Shown in pieces: positions 54,969 to 64,000 of a stretch of DNA of 64,000 nt. Positions within the stretch are counted from its first letter, which is position 1; each line of letters starts with the position of its first letter. The stretch spans positions 75,263,850 through 75,327,849 of the forward strand of contig NC_135507.1 of assembly GCF_052857255.1 (NCBI RefSeq). Reading direction: 5' to 3'. The translations under genes were made by a program, and so were the position numbers. Under the pieces are notes generated by a model that did no database searches, was not told the origin of the DNA, and was given only the letters and a program-made list of their open reading frames with translations. This DNA comes from Amblyomma americanum (taxonomy: Eukaryota; Arthropoda; Arachnida; Ixodida; Ixodidae).

Positions 54969-57332
54969 ATGGGTCCAGCAAAAAAGCACAAGATGCGAAA
55001 AAAGAAACTTAGTGAGGTCAGTGTCGAGGAATTTATGGCCGGAGGCTTTTCATCAGATTCCGAAGGCGACCAAGCGGCGGCTGCGGGGTTACCAAATGGC
55101 AAGTCTGCCAGCTCCGGCGGTCAACTGTCACCCAAGAGGCAGAAAATGCGACTCAAACGAAAGAAACGACGCTCTTCGGGCTCCGAAGAGAACTCCGACG
55201 CCAATTCCGACGATGACGACGAGCATCGTGCGCCCAAGATGTCGCCAAAGCAGAAGGCACCTCAATCGCGTTCGGGACCTAAGGAAGCAAGCAAGAAAGG
55301 CGGAACCTCAAGTAAGGACGTTTCTCACGCGGAATCCGAAAACTCGGACAGTTATTCGGATGCCGGAGAAAACGTGAGCAGCGAGGACGAGTCTGACGTA
55401 GATATCGAAAAGCAGAAGGAGATTGTCCGCAAGCTCAAAGATACCGATCCCGACTTCTACAAGTACCTGGAAGAGCACGACAAGGACCTCCTAGACTTCT
55501 ACACCACCGAAGCTGATGAGGATGAAGAAGGTGCCAGCGAAGAGGACGAGCAGTACGAAGCGCCTAAAAAGAAGCGACTCCTCAAGCTGGAGGACATCGA
55601 CCAGTTCGAGAAAGATCTGCAGGACAGTCCGGACCTGCGCAAGATTACCGAAGTAGTGAACTGTTTTAAGGCAGCCGTCTTGCAGGCCGAAGGAGACGAG
55701 GTCGGCGCCGAATCCAAGAAGCAAGTGAGTCCCTTCAAAGTTGAAGGGCAGATCATATTCAACGCGGTCGTCAAACTCTGCCTCAGCGATCTGGTGCCGG
55801 CGTTGCACAAGGTTCTGCGTTTGCCGGAGCCAGCAGTGGTGCAAGACGAGTCGAAGTCGTTCGACCCTACCAAAAGTCACACGTGGAAAAAAGCTTCATT
55901 CGTTGTGAAAACGTACCTTATGAATGTCGTCAAGCTCATCACCGCGGTCACGGAACCACAGCTCGTCTCGGTGCTCTTACGACACATATTATTTCTAGTT
56001 CCCTACTACGTCGCCTTTCCCCAAGTCGCGAAGGCACTTCTGAAGCGCCTTGTGCAGCTCTGGTGTGAGGCGGAGGAGTCCGTTCGTGTTGTCGCTTTTG
56101 TCTGCCTCGTTCGCACACTCCGTGGGCTTCCACGAAACTACCACGACACCGTGCTGAAGCACATGTACATGTCTTATGTGCGCAACTGCAAGTTCACCTC
56201 ACCTACAACATGGCCGCTCATCAACTTCATGAAGCGTTCTCTTGTCGAGGCTTACGCCCGGGACGAGGCCTTGGCCTATCAGCATGCTTTCCTCTACATC
56301 AGACAACTTGCCATCCACCTCAGAAATGCAATTACCGTTCGCAAGAAGGACACCTGCAAAGCCGTCTACAACTGGCAGTATGTCCACTGCTGCCTACTCT
56401 GGTGCCACTTATTGGCGACGGTGTCACCTGGCAAGACACTCCAGCCCCTCGTCTACCCATTGGTTCAGACCATAGTCGGCACAATCCAGCTGATTCCCGC
56501 AGCGAAGTATGTCCCGCTGAGGTTCCATTTGGTTCGTGGCCTCATGCAGGTGTCGTCTGGCACAGGCGTCTTCATCCCAGTTATGCCTCATCTTCTTGAA
56601 GCCTGCACAGTCGTCAACTTCAACCAGAAGCACTCCTCTACATCGATGCGGCCCTTGGACATGAGCTGCGTGTTACGAGTCTCACCAGCGCAGATGAAGG
56701 AGAGTGGCTTCCGTGACGCGGTTGTTGAGACATTTTACGAGCTTGTTCTCGAGTACGTCTCGAGTGTATCGCATTCAGTGGCATTTCCAGAGCTGGTCCT
56801 TCCTTCTCTGCTGTACCTGAAGGAGTTTTGCAAGAAATGTAAGGTTGCGAATTACACCAAGAAAGTAAAGCAGCTCATCGACAAGATGGAAGAGAACTAC
56901 AGGTTCATTGAAGACCGGAGGAAGAACTGTAGTGTGGCGCTCGGCGATGCACAAGGACTCGACTGCATCGAGCAAAGGTGGAAGCAGGAAGGGACGCCAT
57001 GGACCAGGTTCTACGAGCAGTGGAGCAAGCTGCGGAGCCAGAGGCAGGAGACAGCAGCCCGTGGTAAGGTCTTGAGCAAATTGCCAGAGCCTGAATCAGA
57101 CTCTGATGATAATAAGCCACGAAGAAAGAAGAAGGCAGCAAAGAAAAAGGAAGAAGCTGAAAAGAAAGCAGATGCCAAGAAACAGAAGAAGGCTAGGACT
57201 GGAACGAAAGATGACGATGTAGTGGCAGCTGGCAGGGACGATGATATTGTTCAGGACATGGCATTGTCATCGACGTCCGAGGAGGAAACGACTAGTGACG
57301 ACGACGACGATGATTTTGATGAATCTGGTTAG
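54969..57332 (+). CDS. NOC2L: Nucleolar complex protein 2 homolog
   Basis: 787 codons without an intron, from ATG 54969 (MGPAKKHKMRKKKLSEVSVE) to TAG 57330-57332. Noc2 pairs with Noc1 and then Noc3 to accompany pre-60S particles from nucleolus to nucleoplasm; the vertebrate protein also binds p53 and histone tails. Visible: a basic N terminus with the FMAGGFSSDSE start typical of the family; acidic/Lys tracts (about 25-170); DTDPDFYKYLEEHDKDLLDF; then the conserved Noc2 helical-repeat domain from about 220 to 690. Signature stretches are YVRNCKFTSP (about 402), YQHAFLYIRQLAIHLRNA (about 437), VYNWQYVHC (about 466), LVYPL, FPELVLP and KCKVANY. The C terminus is Lys/Glu-rich and ends in DDDDDDFDESG. 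Length is close to other animal homologs. The single exon could be ancestral, or a retrocopy that stayed functional. Confidence 0.95.
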   Translation: MGPAKKHKMRKKKLSEVSVEEFMAGGFSSDSEGDQAAAAGLPNGKSASSGGQLSPKRQKMRLKRKKRRSSGSEENSDANSDDDDEHRAPKMSPKQKAPQSRSGPKEASKKGGTSSKDVSHAESENSDSYSDAGENVSSEDESDVDIEKQKEIVRKLKDTDPDFYKYLEEHDKDLLDFYTTEADEDEEGASEEDEQYEAPKKKRLLKLEDIDQFEKDLQDSPDLRKITEVVNCFKAAVLQAEGDEVGAESKKQVSPFKVEGQIIFNAVVKLCLSDLVPALHKVLRLPEPAVVQDESKSFDPTKSHTWKKASFVVKTYLMNVVKLITAVTEPQLVSVLLRHILFLVPYYVAFPQVAKALLKRLVQLWCEAEESVRVVAFVCLVRTLRGLPRNYHDTVLKHMYMSYVRNCKFTSPTTWPLINFMKRSLVEAYARDEALAYQHAFLYIRQLAIHLRNAITVRKKDTCKAVYNWQYVHCCLLWCHLLATVSPGKTLQPLVYPLVQTIVGTIQLIPAAKYVPLRFHLVRGLMQVSSGTGVFIPVMPHLLEACTVVNFNQKHSSTSMRPLDMSCVLRVSPAQMKESGFRDAVVETFYELVLEYVSSVSHSVAFPELVLPSLLYLKEFCKKCKVANYTKKVKQLIDKMEENYRFIEDRRKNCSVALGDAQGLDCIEQRWKQEGTPWTRFYEQWSKLRSQRQETAARGKVLSKLPEPESDSDDNKPRRKKKAAKKKEEAEKKADAKKQKKARTGTKDDDVVAAGRDDDIVQDMALSSTSEEETTSDDDDDDFDESG

Positions 57333-57676
57333 TAAGCTGTGCTCTTGTTAAAACAGCCTCAGAATTTGTTTTCTCGGTGGGGCAGTTCGAGGGAAAAGAG
57401 CTCACACACATACTGTCCTCGACAAATTGAACACGATATTCCGAGCATTTTTTTTGGTGTACTTGACACTGGATGATGCCTACAGGCGGTACTTGCATGA
57501 ATACCATTTTGTTGTTCAGTGCATAGCGTCAGCGGTGCAGGCCAGAGCAGGCGGCGATAATCACATTAGACATGTGCAGGTTTTCACAGTGTTCCATAGA
57601 CAACAAAATGACAGCCTCAGTGATGTCAGTGAATATTCCCTATAAGGGAGGTTTTGTGAGGAAATGCTAGCTTTCG

Positions 57677-57682
57677 AATAAA
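57677..57682 (+). terminator. Candidate poly(A) signal of NOC2L
   Basis: AATAAA about 345 bp beyond the stop codon, followed by a GT-rich stretch (gcttgcatgttttt). Confidence 0.55.
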
Positions 57683-57733
57683 ACCTGTCAGAGTGCTTGC
57701 ACTGCTTGCATGTTTTTCAGCGTCTTCAAAAGC

Positions 57734-57977
57734 TTGGTTTGGTTTGATTTCTGGAGGTTTAACATCCCAGAGCGGCTTAGGCTATGAGGGACACCGTAGT
57801 GAAGGGCTCCGGAAATTACGACCACCTGAGGTTCTTGCACCAACATCTCACAGTACACGGGCCTTTAGAATTCCACCTCTATTGAAATACGACTGCTGTG
57901 GCCGGGATAAAACCCGCGCCTTTCGGGTGGGTCAGCAGCCGAGTGCCATAACCACTACGCCACCGCGGCGGCTGCAT
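57734..57977 (-). repeat. Ruka-like SINE with 11-bp target duplication
   Basis: Minus-strand head gccgccgcggtggcgtagtg, B-box region with cgggttttatcc, then gtgagatgttg and ggtcgtaatttccggagccc. TCTTCAAAAGC flanks it at 57723-57733 and 57978-57988. It lies just past the NOC2L poly(A) signal. Confidence 0.9.
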
Positions 57978-57988
57978 CTTCAAAAGCG

Positions 57989-58207
57989 TATTCACTTTCA
58001 CCATTGCATAAAGTTTTCCAAAAGCCACATGCTCCCATTACTGCAATCAATTTATTGACTATTCAGGTTTGTAAAGAAGTAAACTGAGCAGAGAGCGATG
58101 TTCCAATGCCACTAATGTCTTGCCTAGCAGAAATTTGGAGCATGCATGCTGAACAGTTTAATGCAGCTTGAACTCGTCAGTATTAATTCAGTATCCACCT
58201 AACCTTC
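57989..58207. other. No feature recognised
   Basis: Short spacer, nothing seen. Confidence 0.3.
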
Positions 58208-58640
58208 TTACCTTTTTAACGCGAAAGTGCCGAGTAGCTTGTGCCCCAAAAAATCCGCGATCGTTGGCGTTGTTGACCGCGAGTGAAAAATCTGCATAAA
58301 ATCCCCAGAGAAGCAACTCGGGAGGCAGGTTGGCCACCTAGGTCACATAACCTTGTGGCATTATCACAACCTGCACATTGGGTATTGAGAAAACTGCAAA
58401 TCGTGGCAGATGGCAGTTAAATTAATGATTGGTTTGCGCGGGAAGACCAACCTGGGTCGCACAAGCCCCACTGGTGGCAGAACCTGCCATCGCAAGGCAG
58501 TGGTGCATCACTTAACCGCTGCACCATTAAGCCAGGAGTGGTATGAGGACTCGCAGGGATCCATGAATGTTGCAAGTTGAGAGTGACCAATTCTGTATAT
58601 ATGGGCATTAGCCCCTTTTGCTATCATGTCATACCTGCAA
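58208..58640 (+). repeat. Dispersed repeat R2, copy 2
   Basis: Starts cctttttaacgcgaaagtgc and ends with cacaagccccactggtggc, cgctgcaccattaagccagg and gagtggtatgaggactcgc, as at 39615-40030. Confidence 0.45.
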
Positions 58641-59204
58641 GGCAGAGCTTATTCTTTTTTTTGTTCCGAGGCTGGCTATTCCTCTCACCGCAGCCACACC
58701 AGCTTGCTGGAAGTTAAGAAGGCGTAGTCATCACAGCAGGTGCACATGTGGTACAAAGCTATGTCCATCACCAAACTTAATTTGCACATGATTTAAAATC
58801 ACTTTTAGTAAATGCTTCCCCTTTTTCTCTTGGCCAAGGGTGGTGGCGGGCGATTAAAAATTATTGAGTGATGCATGTGCTGCAATAGGTACACATGCTA
58901 GTTATGTAAAAGAAAAAAAAAGTTTTAGAGTGCGAAACAAGCACACACAGATCTCTGAAAGTTTAGTCACGGGCCCGTTAAGGTGGGGACGTGGCTTTCA
59001 GCAAAAATATTTTTCATTTCGTGATATATTTAGACGAAATTTTTTTGAGCACATTAAAAATAATTTTATGTCTACTTTCGCAAAATTTCACCGTTGTATC
59101 TCCAAAAATTCTTTCTAATATATATTTTTCCTCTCAATCCTGTGAAAAGGCTGTAGATGATGTGGATTTTTATGGTGAAAAAGCACCTATGGCCAAAGAG
59201 CTCC
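58641..59204. other. No gene recognised
   Basis: AT-rich sequence with aaattttttt-type tracts. Confidence 0.35.
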
Positions 59205-59405
59205 ATGGCACAAGGTGTTTTCGACTAAAGGTGGGGCGAAAGACCTACTTTCCAAGCATTTCACCCGATAAGCCGAGCACCAGGCCAAGGGAAAGCTCGT
59301 ACCCATTGTATCACTGGCGGGTACCCGGCGGCTCTGGGGATCGAACCCTCACATCTCCCGCATGCGAGGCAGATGTCCATACCACTTCGCCACTGCTGCG
59401 GCAAA
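59205..59405 (-). repeat. tRNA-derived SINE, family B, well preserved
   Basis: Minus strand: tgccgcagcagtggcgaagt, ctgcctcgcatgcgg, B box gggttcgatcccc, gccgccgggtacccgccagt, aatgggtacgagctttccct, tggcctggtgctcggctt, gtctttcgccccacc. It is the clearest copy of the family also found at 322 and 1310-1500. Confidence 0.75.
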
Positions 59406-60774
59406 CGGCTGTAGAGTTAAGAATATGTGGCAGAAGGCTGGTTTAACATTGACTGCATTCCTACCGGGATGCTACAGGTTAAGGCATTATAATCTTTTCT
59501 TCACAAAGCACAAATTGCAGTTTTGAATTTTGGCAATGCAGTGTCTGTTGACATGTCTAGAGTGCGAAGAAATTTCACACACAAAAAAAAATTCGAATTC
59601 GCAAATTTGAGAAACAAGGAACACCTCGACCTGTTCTATGGTCCTAGGAGTGCAACGAAACTAATGGGGTCAAAATAGATGGAACAGTCTGGAAGAAATC
59701 TGCTGCGCAAGGCGAGAATCTGGACAGAAGACCACAACGGAGAATGCCATTGTTTGAGCGTCACAGCCGCCACAGTTCATGAAACTATTTTTTTTAGAAT
59801 ACTTCCCAGTCAACTTCTGCAGTGAAACTTTGAGGCAGCATAAAAAACGAGGCATAAATGTGGATACAGCAATTATAAAAAAAATTAATTCTTCGACCAT
59901 TTTTTGAAGTTGGTCTGTATTGATCGATCACTGCATTCTAATGACAAAGACGCTGCTTTCAATGAAAACGGAGTTTTAAAGCTAGAACAGGCTAAAAAGC
60001 TGCGCAGGTTTTGCATCCACATGCTGTTTTTACAAGCGATTTGTGATGTGATGTGAACGCATTTTTGGTTGCTGATCTCGGTGGCAAGGCCACGCCACTA
60101 ACATCAACAAAGACTTCGAACCAGTCATCATGGAAACGTTTTCATCAATGAAGTCACGAGCTTAAATCCAGTGGCGTGAGACACAAACTTTTTGTTGGTT
60201 CCTTCAAGGTAGGAGGGTGGTTCTCCCGAGTATGGGAGTCCAAGGGGTCTGAGCTGGCCAATACCGCCTTGCACCGGCGGCATCTTCTGCTGCTTTCCAG
60301 ATCATTTATTTTCCTCACATGCCCAGACCATATGATAAGAGATCAAAGACCTCACTACAGTCTGGGCGCCTATTGCAATATCTTTCGGCCGGATCGCACG
60401 CTATCTGGCAAGGCTAAGTTATGTGCCTGCCTGTAGACCCCTCAAGGGAACGATGTCCCACTTCTAAATAAATTTTCTTGGCAGTATATGAATCTTAAGA
60501 TGCCAAAATAGCTTCAACATAGGCAGAAGGAGCCAAACAATGGATTTTTACCATGAACAAAGACTGGACGAAGTTTATCTTCACTACCACTTAAAGCAAC
60601 TAGAAGACTTAGTGGTGCAGCATTTCGTTTTCAACATTGCTGACATTGGCTGTGCCCAACCACTTCAGTTGAAGACCAATTGAGTGCCCTACATAGGTGC
60701 ATTCTAGTTTAAACCAATGTAGAGTGCACTTCGACCAAGGGTTTTTACAGTGAGAAATTTTAATTGACTTGTAA
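59406..60774. other. No gene recognised
   Basis: Short frames only. The frame at 60176-60436 (+) is not a recognisable protein. Confidence 0.35.
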
Positions 60775-60865
60775 TGACATAGTGTGTGGCATCCCAAATC
60801 TGCACACGGGCTATGAGAGAGGCCATAGTGGAGGGCACTGGATTAATTTAAACCATCCAAGCTTG
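60775..60865 (-). repeat. Decayed Ruka-like SINE fragment
   Basis: tagtgtgtggcatcccaaat, gggctatgagagaggccata, gtggagggcactggattaat and taaaccatcc echo the inverse 3' half of the SINE with many changes. Confidence 0.4.
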
Positions 60866-61439
60866 CTGCCAGTAGTACACCCATTCTGATCTGAACACGC
60901 ATCACAGACAAGACGTCAGAGTCCAAAATAATGCCCAGTCATACTTTTGTAGTGACACCTGCATTACGCTAGCCGGAGCTATTTCGCCTGTCTTGGCCAT
61001 CTGCTCCTACTGTGCAAGCGTGAGTTTCGCCACAGGTGCGCCGCGACCGCCGCCGACTCGCCCCCGCTGCGCGCTGATGCCACGACTAGCTATGCGCCTT
61101 ACTGTGCATGTGCGTGGGGTTGAATGGATATGGGAGGCGATGCGTTCGGCCGTCAATTGCAGGCCATGGAAGAAGAGAAGCCTTGCTCGTTGCGGCAGCA
61201 ACATATGCATTGGGAAATGAACTCGACGGACCCTGAAGTCGTTGCCCAAGCTGTTCGGCATGACTGACAGACTCACAGGCTGACATCAGTTAATGGCTCC
61301 TTTTGCTACATATACTGGGCATAGCAGAGCTAAGCCACTGCTAATTTTTTGACACAAAGACAGCCTGCATGAAATGCTTCCCCTGATAAACTGACTCGAA
61401 TTACAAGTGAAGTATCCTGGTCATGGCAGCCACATTTCT
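60866..61439. other. No gene recognised
   Basis: A GC-rich patch at 61030-61200 has open frames on both strands but no domain. Confidence 0.3.
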
Positions 61440-61505
61440 ACTGACGTGAAACGCAAAAGGCGCCCATGTGCTGTGCAATGTCGATGCACATTAAAGAACC
61501 CCATT
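61440..61505 (+). repeat. Ruka-like SINE fragment
   Basis: aaaggcgcccatgtgctgtg, caatgtcgatgcacattaaa and gaacccc correspond to the middle of the SINE. Confidence 0.5.
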
Positions 61506-61583
61506 GCATGCAATGATGACACACGAGGCGCCAAAGCAAAGACAATTTCGAGGAGGTGTCACAAGATTCAACAGACCAGTCGC

Positions 61584-61589
61584 TTTATT
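61584..61589 (-). terminator. Poly(A) signal of IGHMBP2
   Basis: AATAAA on the minus strand, 55 bp past the stop codon. Confidence 0.75.
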
Positions 61590-61643
61590 TTACAGATGAC
61601 ATTACCAAGAACACTGTACATGGGCGAAGGCTCCACACAAACA

Positions 61644-62330
61644 TTACTTTTTTTCCTGCCGCTTTCGAGATTCGGCCATCTGGGCAAGCCGCTTGTCTAA
61701 TGCTCTCTGGACCTGCGCCCTCTTCTCAGGCTTGATATGGCTGGGTGCCACAGTGCCACCTTTCGAGCGGTGCCAAGCTATTCGAGCCTGTGTGCGAGCT
61801 TCCTCCCCACAGCCGTGCACTTCCGGCAAGGCGTGCTTGAAACAAAATCCCCGCTTGCATAAAGGGCACGGCCCGCCTATGCCAGCCAGTGCAGTGTGCA
61901 GCTTTTCGTTGCACCTCTCGAATCCACACGTCCTGTCTGATGCCATCACCTTGGCAATGAGCTCGTCAAAGTCTTCGTCTTTGTCTTCGTTGCCGTCCCT
62001 GGCTGCTCTCGGCTTTATTTCTGGCTGCTTCTTTTTTCTTTGCGGTTTGTTTTTGGCCTCCTGTGACTTAAAGCACAGTGATGGAGCAGTCGGTTCGTCA
62101 ACAGTTGGCTCGTCTTTATTCGGCTTGTCTGTATTAGTAGCTTCGGCTTTGGAGTGGGAGGCTTCTGTTCCACCTGACGCTTCTTCTGACGTTCCTTTGC
62201 CAGATCTCTTCTCTTTGCTGCAAGAAGGCAGGTCGGACTTCGGTGGTTGGTCAGCGCGCTTTCTCAGCACGATGTGGCGTTCGGCTCCGTCACCTTCACT
62301 GATGTGTATCAGGCCAAGTTTTTCAGCAAG
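61644..62330 (-). CDS. IGHMBP2: IGHMBP2 (SMUBP-2) terminal coding exon
   Basis: 228 codons from an acceptor (tgttctctctttcag, AG at 62332-62331 on the minus strand) to TAA at 61644. IGHMBP2 is a 5'-3' RNA/DNA helicase of the Upf1-like SF1 group associated with ribosomes and tRNA; this exon holds its C-terminal nucleic-acid-binding part. It opens inside the R3H domain (LAEKLGLIHISEGDGAERHI, VLRKR). A Lys/Glu/Ser-rich linker follows, then an AN1 zinc finger: CGFERC, CPLCKRGFCFKHALPEVHGC (eight Cys/His ligands). The tail is RAQVQRALDKRLAQMAESRK. The helicase exons would lie at higher coordinates, probably outside the window. The gene is convergent with NOC2L. Confidence 0.9.
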   Translation of the reverse strand, partial: LAEKLGLIHISEGDGAERHIVLRKRADQPPKSDLPSCSKEKRSGKGTSEEASGGTEASHSKAEATNTDKPNKDEPTVDEPTAPSLCFKSQEAKNKPQRKKKQPEIKPRAARDGNEDKDEDFDELIAKVMASDRTCGFERCNEKLHTALAGIGGPCPLCKRGFCFKHALPEVHGCGEEARTQARIAWHRSKGGTVAPSHIKPEKRAQVQRALDKRLAQMAESRKRQEKK

Positions 62331-62983
62331 CTGAAAGAGAGAACACAGCTGCTGAGCCCAGGCTGTAACCACAACTTTTCGAAGTTAATGGGCTGAGATA
62401 GCAAACAGACAGGTGGGCCGACACAGACGCAGGAGTACAGTGAACATCCTTTGATGCAAATTATATCAATCAGAATTTTTCGATAAGCTGTGGAGTTTGG
62501 AGACCGTTGCTTAGCTTCCCACAGCCACAACGCATAAAAAAATATTAAGGCAAGCCATTAAACTTGAACACACTGGGGTAAGACAAACTTCTGCATCACC
62601 ACAAGAGTACAAGCGTATGGGCTTATACATGCAGACGTTCTTCCATCTTGACAAGAGAAATGGTGTACTGTGGGTAGCCTTGAATGTTACGTGCAATTCA
62701 GCACATTCCACACCTCAAGCACAGTTGCAGTTTTTTTTTTTCAAAAGCATGAATGTTGTGGCAAGACTTCAGCAAAAATTTGGCATATGTCCTGGGTGAC
62801 GAAAGTAGAGCTGCCTCACAAAAAAGAAAGATAAAGATTGAGACAACTGTGCAGGTGACTGCTGGCACTCTTGAGGGATTCTTGAAAACCTTTTTTTCCT
62901 TTCTTCCAAAGTTTTACAAAGATACGCTTTTCTCACTACCAGTTCACCAACCAGTGCCATGATAAAGCACCACACTCAGCTTT
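62331..62983 (-). other. Last intron of IGHMBP2 (partial)
   Basis: Sequence upstream of the terminal exon with no further exon recognised. A T run at 62730-62739 and minor AT-rich stretches. Confidence 0.5.
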
Positions 62984-63627
62984 GGGGGTACCCTGGTCTT
63001 CAAAAAACTTTTATTAATAAAGTCACAATTATGCAATCTTCAGGAAACATGTATTTTTGCATGCTGATTCCAAACATGTAGCTTAAGTTCATTTAAAACA
63101 TGTGCTTGTGCACTTATGCAATATGTTAAACAATCTTTTGGAGAGAGCTTTTAAGAAAGGTCGCTGCAGGGAACTTGCTGAAATCTATGCCACTAGTTTG
63201 TCTTGACATCAAGGAGTGCAATAAGGGTAAACTTATCATCCTGTCTATCATAGAACTTGAGCTACCAGGTTTTTAAGTTGCCACTCAAGAAACCGGAATA
63301 CCAGCTTTTCTTCCCATTTCTGAAGCGGCAACTTCAAAACCCCATAACTCAACTGCTACGGCAGACAGGATGATAATGTTACCCTTATTTCACTCCCTAT
63401 TGCAAGAAAAACCAACGGCAAACATTTCAGCAAGTTCCCTGCAGTGAACTTTCTTAAAAGCTCTCTCCAAAAAGTTACTTAACAGATTGCATAAATGCAC
63501 AAGGAGTTCTTCCATGCGAAACTAAATGACATATTTAGAATCAGCATGCAAAAATACATATTCCCTGAAGATTGTGTAATTGTGACTTCATGAATAAAAA
63601 AACGCTTTCAAAGACCAGGGTCCCCCC
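62984..63627. mobile_element. 644-bp foldback palindrome
   Basis: The left half starting gggggtaccctggtcttcaa and the inverse of the right half (ggggggaccctggtctttga) match at roughly 80 percent across about 310 bp each. Shared blocks include gtatttttgcatgctgattc, tggagagagcttttaagaaa, gcagggaacttgctgaaat, acaggatgataa and the centre near 63305. No ORF. It resembles a foldback or long-TIR MITE. The TSD is not certain. Confidence 0.75.
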
Positions 63628-64000
63628 TTAATCAAGCTTTCACGGTACAGGTGGCGACAACAGGTTTAGGCAGGTGCGCATATTTCTGCTGTACTTCTAG
63701 CCTAACGACATGGCGGCACTTTGATGTCAGTGCAAACCGTCTAGATATGCTCTTGCATGACCTGACATCTCACTTATGGTATCATGACCTGATATCATAC
63801 TTTAATGAAAGTATATCAAACTTTCATTAACATGAGTGGTGTAGTGTTCGAAGCACAAGCACTATTCCCTGCATCCTGTGCAAGATGCCAGGGGGCACAG
63901 AGGTCCGCTTGCCTCAGCTACAATCACTCCTCACAAAGTGAACAAGGCTCCCACTTCTGGGCTGTCTCACAACAGCAGAGGTCAGGCAGATTAAGAGCAA
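63628..64000. other. No feature recognised
   Basis: Presumably intron of IGHMBP2. A small hairpin (actttaatgaaagtatatca / aactttcattaa) lies at 63800-63833. Confidence 0.35.

Overview
This window is nuclear DNA from a hard tick (Ixodida, most likely a metastriate such as Rhipicephalus, Dermacentor or Amblyomma). The evidence is the repeat content: many copies of a tRNA-derived SINE resembling the tick Ruka family, Penelope-like elements (PLEs), RTE-like and RNase H-bearing LINEs, a small Ty3/Gypsy element, (TA)n tracts and few host exons. No bacterial operon, tRNA or rRNA gene, or CRISPR array was seen. The taxon is inferred from repeat families; no search was run.

Host genes are few. NOC2L, the nucleolar 60S-assembly factor, is an uninterrupted 787-codon ORF at 54969-57332 (+). 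The terminal coding exon of IGHMBP2 (end of R3H, AN1 zinc finger) lies convergently at 61644-62330 (-) with a clear splice acceptor and poly(A) signal. A probable first exon of an unrecognised acidic protein is at 7248-7510 (-).

Layout. 0.3-1.5 kb: tRNA-derived SINEs of a second family. 1.6-3.8 kb: decayed RTE-like LINE and another LINE tail. 10.1-18.8 kb: a four-layer nest. An old LINE is split by a PLE (7-bp TSD), which is split by a full-length 5.2-kb LINE (11-bp TSD) and a probable solo LTR; a MITE also sits in the old LINE. 22-24 kb: PLE with inverted arms and a SINE between them. 26.7-30 kb: broken RNase H LINE. 31.2-33.5 kb: PLE with two 1005-bp inverted arms and a 13-bp TSD. 35-36.2 kb: Gypsy RT and gag fragments fused in opposite orientation. 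41.3-47.7 kb: one SINE (13-bp TSD) split by a 5.7-kb insert (9-bp repeat), which carries a P-element-like THAP transposon (34-bp TIRs, 7-bp TSD), which itself carries a 205-bp palindromic PLE derivative. 50.1-54.4 kb: dead Gypsy element with both LTRs, interrupted by a LINE fragment. 63 kb: a 644-bp foldback palindrome in an IGHMBP2 intron.

The strongest candidate for something undescribed is the recurrent inverted architecture of the PLEs and a miniature palindromic derivative of them. In two insertions one arm carries an extra terminal tail of 40-47 bp with the same small hairpin and the other arm lacks it. Repeat boundaries rest on direct repeats read by eye; protein families rest on motif recognition.
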